DNA from: Maricaulis sp.
GTDB taxonomy: Bacteria; Pseudomonadota; Alphaproteobacteria; Caulobacterales; Maricaulaceae
Assembly (NCBI GenBank): GCA_002694345.1
Contig: NZLV01000053.1
Coordinates: forward strand, 1 to 9,335
DNA: 9,335 bases
Direction: 5' to 3'
Shown: in pieces, positions 1 to 5,565 of the stretch
Numbering within the stretch: the stretch's first letter is position 1
How the letters are laid out: each line of letters opens with the position of its first letter
Notes under the pieces: generated by a model
Database searches by the model: none
Told to the model about the DNA's origin: nothing
The model's input: only the letters and a program-made list of their open reading frames with translations
Made by a program: the position numbers and the translations under genes

Positions 1-375
1 ACCGGCGACAACAAGAAGATCATCATCCCGAACGGCCAGGCCTGGGGCGATGTGATCACAAATTACAGCGCCAACCCGACCCGCCGCGTCGATTTCGCCT
101 TCTCCATCGACTACGGCGATGACATCGACAAGGCGATGGAAGTGATCCGGGAAACGCTGATGGCCGACGAACGGGTGCGCCCGGAGCCGGAAATCTTCAT
201 GGCGGTCACCGCGCATGGCGAGTCGTCGGTCGACCTGACGGCCCGCGTCTGGGTGGAAACCGGCGACTATTGGGCGGTCTATTTCGCCGGCCTGAAGAAC
301 GTCAAGGAAGCCTTCGACAAGAACGGCATTTCCATTCCCTACCCGCATCGCGTCAACATCGCGAAAAAGGGCTAG
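1..375 (+). CDS. MscS-family mechanosensitive ion channel, C-terminal part (5' truncated by window)
   Basis: The frame is open from base 1 to the TAG at 373-375, giving 124 residues with no start in the window. The visible part begins with IIIPNGQ and then TNYS, the pattern of the MscS beta domain (IPN...NYS). A mixed alpha/beta C-terminal domain follows and ends in the family-typical NGISIPYPHR near the C-terminus. MscS channels are inner-membrane heptamers that open under membrane tension and release solutes during osmotic downshock; the part seen here would be cytoplasmic. The pore helices lie upstream of the window, so subfamily and full length cannot be judged. A strong stem-loop follows 11 bases after the stop, so this gene probably ends its transcription unit. 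The family call is confident; the exact paralogue is not. Confidence 0.9.
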   Translation, partial: TGDNKKIIIPNGQAWGDVITNYSANPTRRVDFAFSIDYGDDIDKAMEVIRETLMADERVRPEPEIFMAVTAHGESSVDLTARVWVETGDYWAVYFAGLKNVKEAFDKNGISIPYPHRVNIAKKG

Positions 376-386
376 GACCGAAGCTT

Positions 387-423
387 GCAATCGGGGCGTC
401 ATCGCCCCGATTGCGCCTTATTT
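387..423 (+). terminator. Intrinsic terminator-like hairpin after the mscS-family gene
   Basis: A perfect 12-bp stem, GCAATCGGGGCG (387-398) paired with CGCCCCGATTGC (403-414), closes a 4-nt loop and is followed by GCC and TTATTT (418-423). The T tract is short and interrupted, so termination may be incomplete. The ribosome binding site of the next gene (GGAGG, 424-428) begins directly after it, so read-through RNA could place that site beside the hairpin. Confidence 0.7.
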
Positions 424-440
424 GGAGGTAGAGTGAAGTC

Positions 441-761
441 ATGACCGAACAGAGCACCACATCAACCTCCAACACCGGCCGCCGCACCTTTGTGCAGCGC
501 CTGGTCAGCTTCTCCACCAAGGACATTGTCCGTCTGGTGCTGCTGTGCGTCCTCGCCGGCTTCCTGCTGGCGGCGCTCAACGTCAATCCGCGCGATCTGT
601 GGATCGACTTCTTCGGGACGCTTGCAGAGAGCTGGACCCGTTTTGCCGACTTCATCATCGACAGTGCCGGCTGGGCCGTTGAGTACTTCCTGCTCGGCGC
701 TGTGCTGGTGATTCCGATCTGGATCGTCTTCCGTCTGATCAGGGCGACCGGACGCCAATAG
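441..761 (+). CDS. Small two-helix inner-membrane protein (DUF6460-like, tentative)
   Basis: A 106-residue protein with a polar Ser/Thr-rich N-terminus (about 1-25) and two strongly hydrophobic segments, about residues 31-47 (VRLVLLCVLAGFLLAAL) and 82-97 (YFLLGAVLVIPIWIVF). Between them is a short amphipathic stretch with NPRDLW and several Trp and Phe residues. The C-terminus ends in Arg/Lys-type residues (RLIRATGRQ). It resembles the small alphaproteobacterial membrane proteins classed as DUF6460 (conserved YFLLGAvvvvPvW pattern); I recall that match from memory, so the family name is tentative. Function is unknown. GGAGG at 424-428 lies 12 nt before the ATG, which is long, and GAAG at 435-438 is closer. 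It sits just after the mscS hairpin and may be expressed by read-through. Confidence 0.75.
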   Translation: MTEQSTTSTSNTGRRTFVQRLVSFSTKDIVRLVLLCVLAGFLLAALNVNPRDLWIDFFGTLAESWTRFADFIIDSAGWAVEYFLLGAVLVIPIWIVFRLIRATGRQ

Positions 762-845
762 GTGGCTGCCGAAAACTGCAGTGATCATGCAGCGTTAACC
801 ACTCGCCTTTGCAAGATATCAACAGGTTTGACTTAAACCCGCCCC

Positions 846-1679
846 ATGATCGAGCGGGCGGAAAGTTTTCCGGGCGTGTCCAACGCCCTTGTCCAGGCTG
901 ATGCCTGGTCGCCCAATCGTGCGCCGCTTCTGCTGCAGTCCAACCCCTTCATGCGCTCCATACTCGTCTCGCTCCTGCGTGATGCCGGCAGCAATGACGT
1001 GCATGTCGCCCGCTGTGCCGACAGCGCCGTGGACATGATGAATGAGCGCCTGCCGGGCGTCCTGGTCTCGGACTGGAATGACGCCTCGACACCGACCGAG
1101 GACCGTTTGCGGCTGATCCGCCGCATCCGGGAAATGGATGATGCGGTGCTGCGCGAAATGCCCATCATCATGATCTCCCAACCCCGCTCACGACAGGAAA
1201 TCGAACGGGCCCGGGATGCCGGTGTCAGCGAATTCATCATCACACCGGTGGCCCCGATCACGATCCAGAGCCGGCTTCTCTCGGTACGGGAAAAGCCGCG
1301 GGACTTCATCCAGTCGCCGCGCTTCACCGGCCCGGATCGGCGCCGCCGCAAGCGCCACGCAGCCGGACCCAGCTACAAGCGGATGGCTGACGTGGACGCC
1401 GGGCTGACGACGCCGATGAAGGCCGCTCGCGCGGCTGCCGTCTCCCTGGTGCAGGAAATGCAGCTCACCGGCGATCCGCTCGCCGTCCGTGTGGCCCGCT
1501 CGCTGCAGCGCTTCATTTCCCACATCAAGGCCTACACGCTCATCGAGGCGGAAGTCGCGGACATGCACCGCGCCGCCATCTCGCAATTGTCGCGCATGGC
1601 GGAAGAGGGAAATCCGCTGCGAGAGCCCGTGGTGACCGGCCTGGAACAGGTCGTCGAAAAGCGGATGCGCCGCGGATAA
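846..1679 (+). CDS. Atypical response-regulator receiver protein with helical C-terminal region
   Basis: A 277-residue protein. Residues about 27-148 read as a CheY-like receiver domain: beta1 (PLLLQSN), helix 1 (FMRSILVSLLRDAG), beta3 ending in D76 (GVLVSDWND), beta4 (PIIMIS, S111) and beta5 (EFIITPVAP). Compared with CheY (D12/D13, D57, T87, K109), the phospho-acceptor D76 and the hydroxyl residue S111 are kept. The Mg2+-binding acidic pair is Q31-S32 and the conserved Lys is T133. A basic linker (GPDRRRRKR, 162-170), common after alphaproteobacterial receivers, leads to about 100 mostly helical residues with no DNA-binding or enzymatic domain that I recognise. It therefore probably acts by protein-protein contact, perhaps without normal phosphorylation. 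No histidine kinase is adjacent. There is no clear Shine-Dalgarno before the ATG; TAAACC at 834-839 sits where a leaderless -10 would be. The start is moderately certain because later Met codons would cut the receiver. Confidence 0.8.
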   Translation: MIERAESFPGVSNALVQADAWSPNRAPLLLQSNPFMRSILVSLLRDAGSNDVHVARCADSAVDMMNERLPGVLVSDWNDASTPTEDRLRLIRRIREMDDAVLREMPIIMISQPRSRQEIERARDAGVSEFIITPVAPITIQSRLLSVREKPRDFIQSPRFTGPDRRRRKRHAAGPSYKRMADVDAGLTTPMKAARAAAVSLVQEMQLTGDPLAVRVARSLQRFISHIKAYTLIEAEVADMHRAAISQLSRMAEEGNPLREPVVTGLEQVVEKRMRRG

Positions 1680-1746
1680 AACCGCTTGGCCGCCTGCCGG
1701 GGCATGACCTATCAAGGTTGCTTCACGTGGCAAGGCGACAAGGTCC

Positions 1747-2244
1747 ATGGACGAGGAAGACCCGGAAGAATTCCAGAAGCGGCTGGATACACTGGCGCCG
1801 CTGGTGGTCGACGGCGCGCCCTATGCGGTCTCGCTGGGCTTCAAGATCCTGGAAATGACGCGCAACCGCGCCGTGATGACCACGCCCTATTCGGAAGACC
1901 TGGTCGGCGATCCGGAAGCGGGAACCCTGCATGGCGGGGTCGTCACCGCACTGCTGGATCATTGCTGCGGCATGGCTGCCTTTGGCGGGCTGGGGGCCAG
2001 GCACACGCCAGCAACCCTGGACCTGCGCATCGACTATATGCGCCCGGCCAAGCCCGGTTGTGACATCACCGCCGAAGCCCAATGCCTGAAATCACATGGC
2101 CTGGTCGCCTTCGTGCGGGCCACCGCCCATGACGGTGATCCGGATGACCCCGTCGCCATCGCGCAGGCCGCCTTCATGATCTCCGGGGCCTCCAAGGCCG
2201 CGCACAAGCGCGCCTACGAGGCTTTCAAGGCGGCCGAGTCATGA
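1747..2244 (+). CDS. PaaI-family hotdog thioesterase (first of pair)
   Basis: A 165-residue single-domain hotdog protein of the PaaI/4HBT type, which typically hydrolyses acyl-CoA or aryl-CoA thioesters in the cytoplasm. The signature is the HGG motif at residues 62-64 followed nine residues later by D71 (LHGGVVTALLDH), the spacing of the catalytic Asp in PaaI enzymes. LDLRIDYMRPA at 91-101 is the typical following beta strand. Length fits a PaaI domain (about 130-140) plus short acidic N-terminal and Lys-rich C-terminal tails. The stop overlaps the start of the next thioesterase gene by ATGA, so the two are almost certainly co-translated. AAGG at 1732-1735 and at 1740-1743 are both poorly spaced Shine-Dalgarno candidates. 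TTGGCC (1686-1691), 18 nt, TATCAA (1710-1715) is a possible but weak promoter. Substrate cannot be predicted. Confidence 0.88.
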   Translation: MDEEDPEEFQKRLDTLAPLVVDGAPYAVSLGFKILEMTRNRAVMTTPYSEDLVGDPEAGTLHGGVVTALLDHCCGMAAFGGLGARHTPATLDLRIDYMRPAKPGCDITAEAQCLKSHGLVAFVRATAHDGDPDDPVAIAQAAFMISGASKAAHKRAYEAFKAAES

Positions 2245-2663
2245 GCGAGGTTCTGCTGGAAACCCTGCTCGCGACGCCCTTCGTCTCTCGCATTGGTGTG
2301 CAGGTGGAGCAGAAGGGCACCGAGCTGACCGGCGTCCTGCCCTTCCAGGATACACTGGTCGGCAATCCGCTGATCCCGGCCCTGCATGGCGGGGCGGTGG
2401 GGGCCTTCCTGGAAGTGGTGGCCTCAGCCTCCCTCCTGGTCAGCCAGCCCATGGCCCGCCTGCCGCGCCCGATCGACGTCGCCATCGACTATCTGCGCCC
2501 CGCCCGGGCCCAGGATGTCTATGCCCGCGCCATCGTTGCCCGGTCCGGCCGGCGCGTCGCCAATGTCCGGGTGGAAGCCTGGCAGGGGCGCACCGAAGCG
2601 CCGGTGGCCACCCTGCACGGACACTTCCTGATCACGCCCAAGGGGGCGGATGACGAAAGCTGA
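2241..2663 (+). CDS. PaaI-family hotdog thioesterase (second of pair)
   Basis: A 140-residue hotdog thioesterase, divergent from but clearly homologous to its upstream neighbour. It has HGG at 49-51 and AIDYLRPAR at 81-89, matching the neighbour's HGG and RIDYMRPA. Nine residues after the His the acidic residue is E58 instead of Asp (LHGGAVGAFLEV). Glu at this place is known in 4HBT-II type enzymes, so activity is plausible, though substrate preference may differ. The ATG lies inside the upstream stop (ATGA, 2241-2244), which implies translational coupling. Hotdog enzymes work as dimers or tetramers, so a hetero-oligomer of the two products is possible; this is inference. It is the last gene of its unit, and an inverted repeat follows at 2693-2726. 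Confidence 0.87.
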   Translation: MSEVLLETLLATPFVSRIGVQVEQKGTELTGVLPFQDTLVGNPLIPALHGGAVGAFLEVVASASLLVSQPMARLPRPIDVAIDYLRPARAQDVYARAIVARSGRRVANVRVEAWQGRTEAPVATLHGHFLITPKGADDES

Positions 2664-2692
2664 TCCTGCGGACTGACGTTCGGCAACTGACA

Positions 2693-2726
2693 GCCCGGTT
2701 ACCGATCCGAGAGTTTGTGACCGGGC
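2693..2726. repeat. Inverted repeat downstream of the thioesterase pair
   Basis: GCCCGGTTAC (2693-2702) can pair with GTGACCGGGC (2717-2726) over 10 bp with one G-T wobble, enclosing a 14-nt loop. There is no T tract after it, so it is a weak candidate for an intrinsic terminator. It could instead be an RNA structure in the leader of the following urcA-type gene or a protein-binding site. The rest of 2664-2839 holds no gene that I can support. Confidence 0.45.
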
Positions 2727-2839
2727 ACTGACGCCGAATTCGGTGTCCTGCCATGCTCCGGTTATGCCCGCTCCGCCAGTCTGGCTTCTGTGGTGAGGGA
2801 CGCGCTGTGTGTCCCCGCCCTGGAACAGGAGCCCCCCCG

Positions 2840-3172
2840 ATGATGAAAACCCTGATTGCGGCATCGCTGTCGCTTGCCTGCCTGGCCCCGGCCGCCCTGG
2901 CGTCTGATGCCAATGACCTGGTCGAGACCGTGCGCTTTGACCCGGCCGATCTGCACAACCCCAATGCTGTCGCCGAAATCCGTGCCCAGCTGCGCGAAGC
3001 GGCCGACCGGATGTGCGAACAGACCGCCCTGCGGGGCCTCGACCGCGCCCGCGCCGAACGCAATTGCTCGAACGCGATCTTCGAAGCCGCCGATCTGCGC
3101 CTGGAACAGCGCCTGGCCGACGCCCGCACGCAAAGCCCGCGCATGGCGATGACCCTGGTCCGGGCCCAGTAG
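2840..3172 (+). CDS. UrcA-family secreted protein (copy 1)
   Basis: A 110-residue small exported protein. Residues 1-21 form a classical Sec signal peptide (MMKTLIAASLSLACLAPAALA) with an ALA cleavage site before SDAND. The mature part has the UrcA-family layout: a beta-like segment VRFDPADL (31-38), a helical region NPNAVAEIRAQLREAADRMC, and a second Cys, C59 and C76 being 17 residues apart and likely disulfide-bonded in the periplasm. The function of UrcA proteins is not established; they are abundant in Caulobacterales and sphingomonads. I chose the ATG at 2840 because AGGAG (2827-2831) lies 8 nt upstream and the signal peptide begins there; the frame is open back to an ATG at 2753, but that would bury the signal peptide. 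A second ATG at 2843 is equally possible. A paralogue follows at 3825, beyond the DCC gene. Confidence 0.82.
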   Translation: MMKTLIAASLSLACLAPAALASDANDLVETVRFDPADLHNPNAVAEIRAQLREAADRMCEQTALRGLDRARAERNCSNAIFEAADLRLEQRLADARTQSPRMAMTLVRAQ

Positions 3173-3222
3173 TGGATCCGGCGAGTGACGGGCCGTGCCG
3201 GGGTTGACGCGGCCCGCACCGC

Positions 3223-3243
3223 GACGGGATGCCTCATCCCGTC
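3223..3243 (+). terminator. Stem-loop between urcA copy 1 and the DCC gene
   Basis: A perfect 9-bp stem, GACGGGATG (3223-3231) with CATCCCGTC (3235-3243), and a 3-nt loop (CCT). It lies 50 bases after the urcA stop and 28 bases before the next start. No T tract follows, so it may be a factor-assisted terminator or an mRNA-stabilising hairpin. Confidence 0.45.
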
Positions 3244-3271
3244 CCCGACGTGACAGGACTAGATTGGGGGC

Positions 3272-3634
3272 ATGGACAAAACCGGCCCCGTACTCGCCTA
3301 TTATGACGCGCTCTGCCCCATCTGCCGGATGGAAATGAACCGCTATGCACGTCATGGCGAACACATCATCAAACTGCAGGATTGCAATGGCGACCTGCCC
3401 GAGGATGTCGACCGCGATGCCGCGCTCGCCGCGCTGCATGTCCGCCTGCCGGACGGACGCCTGGTGACCGGCTGGGCTGCCTTCATCGCGATCTGGGAAC
3501 GGGTCCCGGGCTGGCAATGGCTGGCCGCGCTGACGCGTCCGGCGCCCATACGCATCCCACTCGACATTGTATATCGCTGGCTTGCGCCCTACCGCCCGCG
3601 GCAAACCTGCCGTGATGGCGTCTGCGACGTCTGA
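3272..3634 (+). CDS. DCC-family (DUF393) thiol-disulfide oxidoreductase-like protein
   Basis: A 120-residue protein that opens with beta strand VLAYYDALCPICRMEM: D12, C15-P-I-C18 is the D-x-x-C-P-x-C motif that defines the DCC (YuxK/DUF393) family. The family has a thioredoxin-like fold and a putative thiol-disulfide redox role; direct biochemical evidence is sparse. The middle (GWAAFIAIWERVPGW, 67-81) and the C-terminal YRWLAPYR (101-108) are also family-typical. There is no signal peptide, so it is probably cytoplasmic or membrane-associated. The extreme C-terminus carries a second Cys pair, C113 and C118 (QTCRDGVCD). It sits between two genes for secreted UrcA-type proteins with two cysteines each; a link is only suggestive because the compartments differ. 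There is no good Shine-Dalgarno; TAGATT (3260-3265) lies at -12 to -7 from the ATG, fitting a leaderless transcript. Confidence 0.88.
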   Translation: MDKTGPVLAYYDALCPICRMEMNRYARHGEHIIKLQDCNGDLPEDVDRDAALAALHVRLPDGRLVTGWAAFIAIWERVPGWQWLAALTRPAPIRIPLDIVYRWLAPYRPRQTCRDGVCDV

Positions 3635-3712
3635 CCCGGAAACCTCCTGATTTCAGTCATTTGAGCGCGCGCCCGGACGCCGCCGCGCCATTCCATACAT
3701 TTTTGCATTGTC

Positions 3713-3739
3713 GCGGTGCACCATTTTTTGCTGCACCGC
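3713..3739. repeat. Perfect 8-bp inverted repeat with T6 in the loop, upstream of urcA copy 2
   Basis: GCGGTGCA (3713-3720) and TGCACCGC (3732-3739) are exact inverted copies around an 11-nt spacer containing six T's. It lies in the relatively AT-rich gap 3635-3824, about 85 bases upstream of the urcA start, where promoter and operator elements would be expected. It may be a dimeric regulator site or a hairpin; the sequence alone does not decide. Confidence 0.45.
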
Positions 3740-3824
3740 ACTAGAAATTCTCGCGAAGCTTGGCCAGTCTTATTTCCAACAGCCATGCATGGACGCATCG
3801 CTGACCAGATTTTGGAGTTTCGAC

Positions 3825-4145
3825 ATGCGCACTTTCGCCCTTGCCGCCCTCGTTGCCTTCGCTTCCGCCCCGGCCGTTCTGGCTGAAGAGCCGACCGATG
3901 GTATCGCCATTGAACTGGCCGCCTACGACCTGGACAGCCCGTCCAGCCTCGCCGCTCTGGAAGCCCAGATCGAGGAAGCCGCCATTGACGTCTGCCGCGA
4001 CCGCGTCATGACCGACCTGCTGCGCTCTTACACGATGCGTCAGTGCGTGCGTGAAACGACGGCCCACGCCATGGGTCAGCTGGACGTGGCCCGCGGCGTC
4101 GTGACCGCCGAAGCCGCCTCGCAGCAGATCGCGCTGAACGACTAA
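3825..4145 (+). CDS. UrcA-family secreted protein (copy 2)
   Basis: A 106-residue exported protein with a clear signal peptide (MRTFALAALVAFASAPAVLA, cleavage before EEPTD). The mature domain has the UrcA layout: a strand (IAIELAAYDL, 27-36), a helix (SPSSLAALEAQIEEAAIDVC) and a second Cys. C57 and C74 are 17 residues apart, exactly as in the paralogue at 2840, although most other residues differ. Function is not known; it is probably periplasmic with one disulfide. I chose ATG 3825 because GGAG (3814-3817) lies 7 nt before it and the signal peptide starts there; the frame is open back to 3708, but the extension is not signal-peptide-like. It ends 16 bases before a GC hairpin. It may have been duplicated from, or with, the copy on the other side of the DCC gene. 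Confidence 0.82.
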   Translation: MRTFALAALVAFASAPAVLAEEPTDGIAIELAAYDLDSPSSLAALEAQIEEAAIDVCRDRVMTDLLRSYTMRQCVRETTAHAMGQLDVARGVVTAEAASQQIALND

Positions 4146-4159
4146 GATACACGCCAACC

Positions 4160-4188
4160 TTGCCCGGCCCCTGCGGCCGGGCTAGGTG
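4160..4188 (+). promoter_or_regulatory. Putative promoter of the MATE gene (leaderless type)
   Basis: TTGCCC (4160-4165), a 17-nt spacer and TAGGTG (4183-4188) are followed after 6 nt by the ATG at 4195, which would put the transcription start on or next to the A of the ATG. The -35 keeps the TTG core; the -10 match is modest. A matching arrangement on the opposite strand precedes the DUF952 gene, which raises the credibility of both. Confidence 0.4.
4162..4182 (+). terminator. GC-rich hairpin after urcA copy 2
   Basis: A perfect 8-bp stem, GCCCGGCC (4162-4169) with GGCCGGGC (4175-4182), and a 5-nt loop. No T tract follows; TAGGTG of the MATE gene's possible -10 begins at the next base. It may terminate the urcA transcript, and it also fills the spacer of the predicted MATE promoter. 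Confidence 0.5.
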
Positions 4189-4194
4189 CGCGGG

Positions 4195-5565
4195 ATGTCG
4201 ACCGCCCCGCTCACCCGAACCGATGTCATCAAACGCGCCTGGCCGCTGGTCTTCGCCAATGCGGCCGTTCCCCTCGCCGGGGTCGCGGATACATTCGTTC
4301 TGGGCCTGTCCGGCGATACGGCCGACCTCGGCGGCGTGGCCCTCGGCAGCGCCGTCTTCTCCGTCTTCTATTGGAGCTTCTATTTCCTGCGCATGGGCAC
4401 GACCGGGCTGACCGCCCAGGCCGATGGCGCCGGAGATATTGCAGAAGCCCAGCGCATCCTGCTTCGCGCCCTCGCCATTGCCAGCCTGCTGGGCCTGCTC
4501 ATCTGGGGTCTGCGGGATGCCATCTCCTGGGTCGGGTTTGCCGTGCTTCAGGGCACAAGCGCGGTGGAGGACAAGGGCGCCGACTATTTGCTCGCCCGCG
4601 CCTGGGGCGCTCCAGCAGCCCTGGCGACTTTCGCCCTTTCCGGCTGGCTGATCGGGCTGGGCCGCAACGCGGCCACGCTGGCGATCTACATCACCTTCAG
4701 TGCCATCAATATCGGGCTGGACCTGTGGTTCGTACTGGGTCTGGGACATGGCCCGGGCGGGGTCGGAGCGGCGACCGCGATCGCGGAATGGGCCGGCCTG
4801 GTCGCCGCCCTCGCCCTGACAGCCTTCGCCCTGCGCCACCAGAAGGGCTGGGCCGACGGCGTGCTGAACCGTCAGCGCCTGCTGGCGCCCAAGGCGCTGG
4901 CCGACATGTTCCACGTCAATATCAATCTGATGATCCGGACCTGGTGCCTGGTGATCGGCTTCACCTGGTTTGCCAATGCGGGCGCCCGCCAGGGCACAGC
5001 CCCACTGGCGGGCAATCATGTCCTGCTGCAGATCATCTCGCTCTGGGCCTTCATCCTGGACGCCTTCGCCTTTGTGGCGGAGACAGAGGCCGGCCGGGCC
5101 TTCGGACGCAAATCTCTCGCCGATCTGCGCCGCGCCGTGCGGCTGACCGGGGAACCCATGTTCGCCGCGGGCGCCGTCTTCGCCGGCCTGACCTTCCTGT
5201 TCGGCGCGGATGTCCTGGGTGCCGTGATCGAGGATGAAGCGACCCTGCAGGCCGCGATCACCTATCTGCCCTGGTGCGCCATCGTGCCTTTCCTGGGCGC
5301 CGGCGCCTGGCTGATGGACGGCATCTTCATCGGCACGACCAGCGGCAAGATCCTGCGCAATGCCGGTCTGGCCTCGATCGCGATCTACCTGCTGGCCGAT
5401 GCGATCCTGTCACCCCTGTTCGCCAATCACGGCGTCTGGGCAGCCTTCATGGTGTTCTATGTGGCCCGCGGCGGGGCCCTGGCCGCAGCCTATCCGGCTC
5501 TGGAAAAGCGGGTTGTTCAGCCCGCACCGACAGCGTCGGACACCGAGGCAAACCCGTCGGCCTGA
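4195..5565 (+). CDS. MATE-family multidrug/toxin efflux transporter (DinF-like branch)
   Basis: A 456-residue integral membrane protein of the MATE family, which exports cationic drugs and metabolites using H+ or Na+ gradients. Helix 1 has the family pattern PLVFANAAVPLAGVADTFVLG (17-37) with P26 and D32; RMGTTGLTAQADG (66-78) is the conserved loop after helix 2. About twelve hydrophobic segments in two similar halves can be traced, and the length is normal (about 440-460). The short helix-1 signature resembles the DinF/NorM-like proteins of alphaproteobacteria; substrate is not predictable. I prefer the ATG at 4195 to an in-frame GTG at 4186: neither has a strong Shine-Dalgarno, but a -10-like TAGGTG sits at -12 to -7 from the ATG. 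The last 15 codons and the stop overlap the 3' end of convergent pyrD by 49 bp; the tail (after ALEKRV) is polar and probably outside the transport core. Confidence 0.9.
   Translation: MSTAPLTRTDVIKRAWPLVFANAAVPLAGVADTFVLGLSGDTADLGGVALGSAVFSVFYWSFYFLRMGTTGLTAQADGAGDIAEAQRILLRALAIASLLGLLIWGLRDAISWVGFAVLQGTSAVEDKGADYLLARAWGAPAALATFALSGWLIGLGRNAATLAIYITFSAINIGLDLWFVLGLGHGPGGVGAATAIAEWAGLVAALALTAFALRHQKGWADGVLNRQRLLAPKALADMFHVNINLMIRTWCLVIGFTWFANAGARQGTAPLAGNHVLLQIISLWAFILDAFAFVAETEAGRAFGRKSLADLRRAVRLTGEPMFAAGAVFAGLTFLFGADVLGAVIEDEATLQAAITYLPWCAIVPFLGAGAWLMDGIFIGTTSGKILRNAGLASIAIYLLADAILSPLFANHGVWAAFMVFYVARGGALAAAYPALEKRVVQPAPTASDTEANPSA

Noticed and set aside
773..794. Hairpin CTGCA...TGCAG after the small membrane protein gene
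   Set aside because: The stem is only 5 bp with no T tract, within what chance gives.
795..837. CtrA-type binding site (TTAACC at 795-800 and TTAAAC at 833-838) upstream of the receiver gene
   Set aside because: The full site needs TTAA-N7-TTAA; the two half-sites are more than 30 bases apart.
2753..2839. Upstream ATG start for urcA copy 1
   Set aside because: It would place 29 non-hydrophobic residues before a perfect signal peptide, and AGGAG is correctly placed only for 2840.
2762..3604. Long open frame on the minus strand (280 codons) across urcA copy 1 and the DCC gene
   Set aside because: It is antisense to two genes with clear family motifs and start signals, and its product is rich in Arg, Gly and Ala with no recognisable domain. 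Long antisense frames are expected at this GC content.
3708..3824. Upstream ATG start for urcA copy 2
   Set aside because: The extension lies in the AT-rich intergenic region and would bury the signal peptide; GGAG fits the ATG at 3825.
4006..5019. 337-codon minus-strand frame inside the MATE gene
   Set aside because: The product is low-complexity Gly/Gln/Ala/Arg, matches no family I know and lies opposite a convincing transporter.
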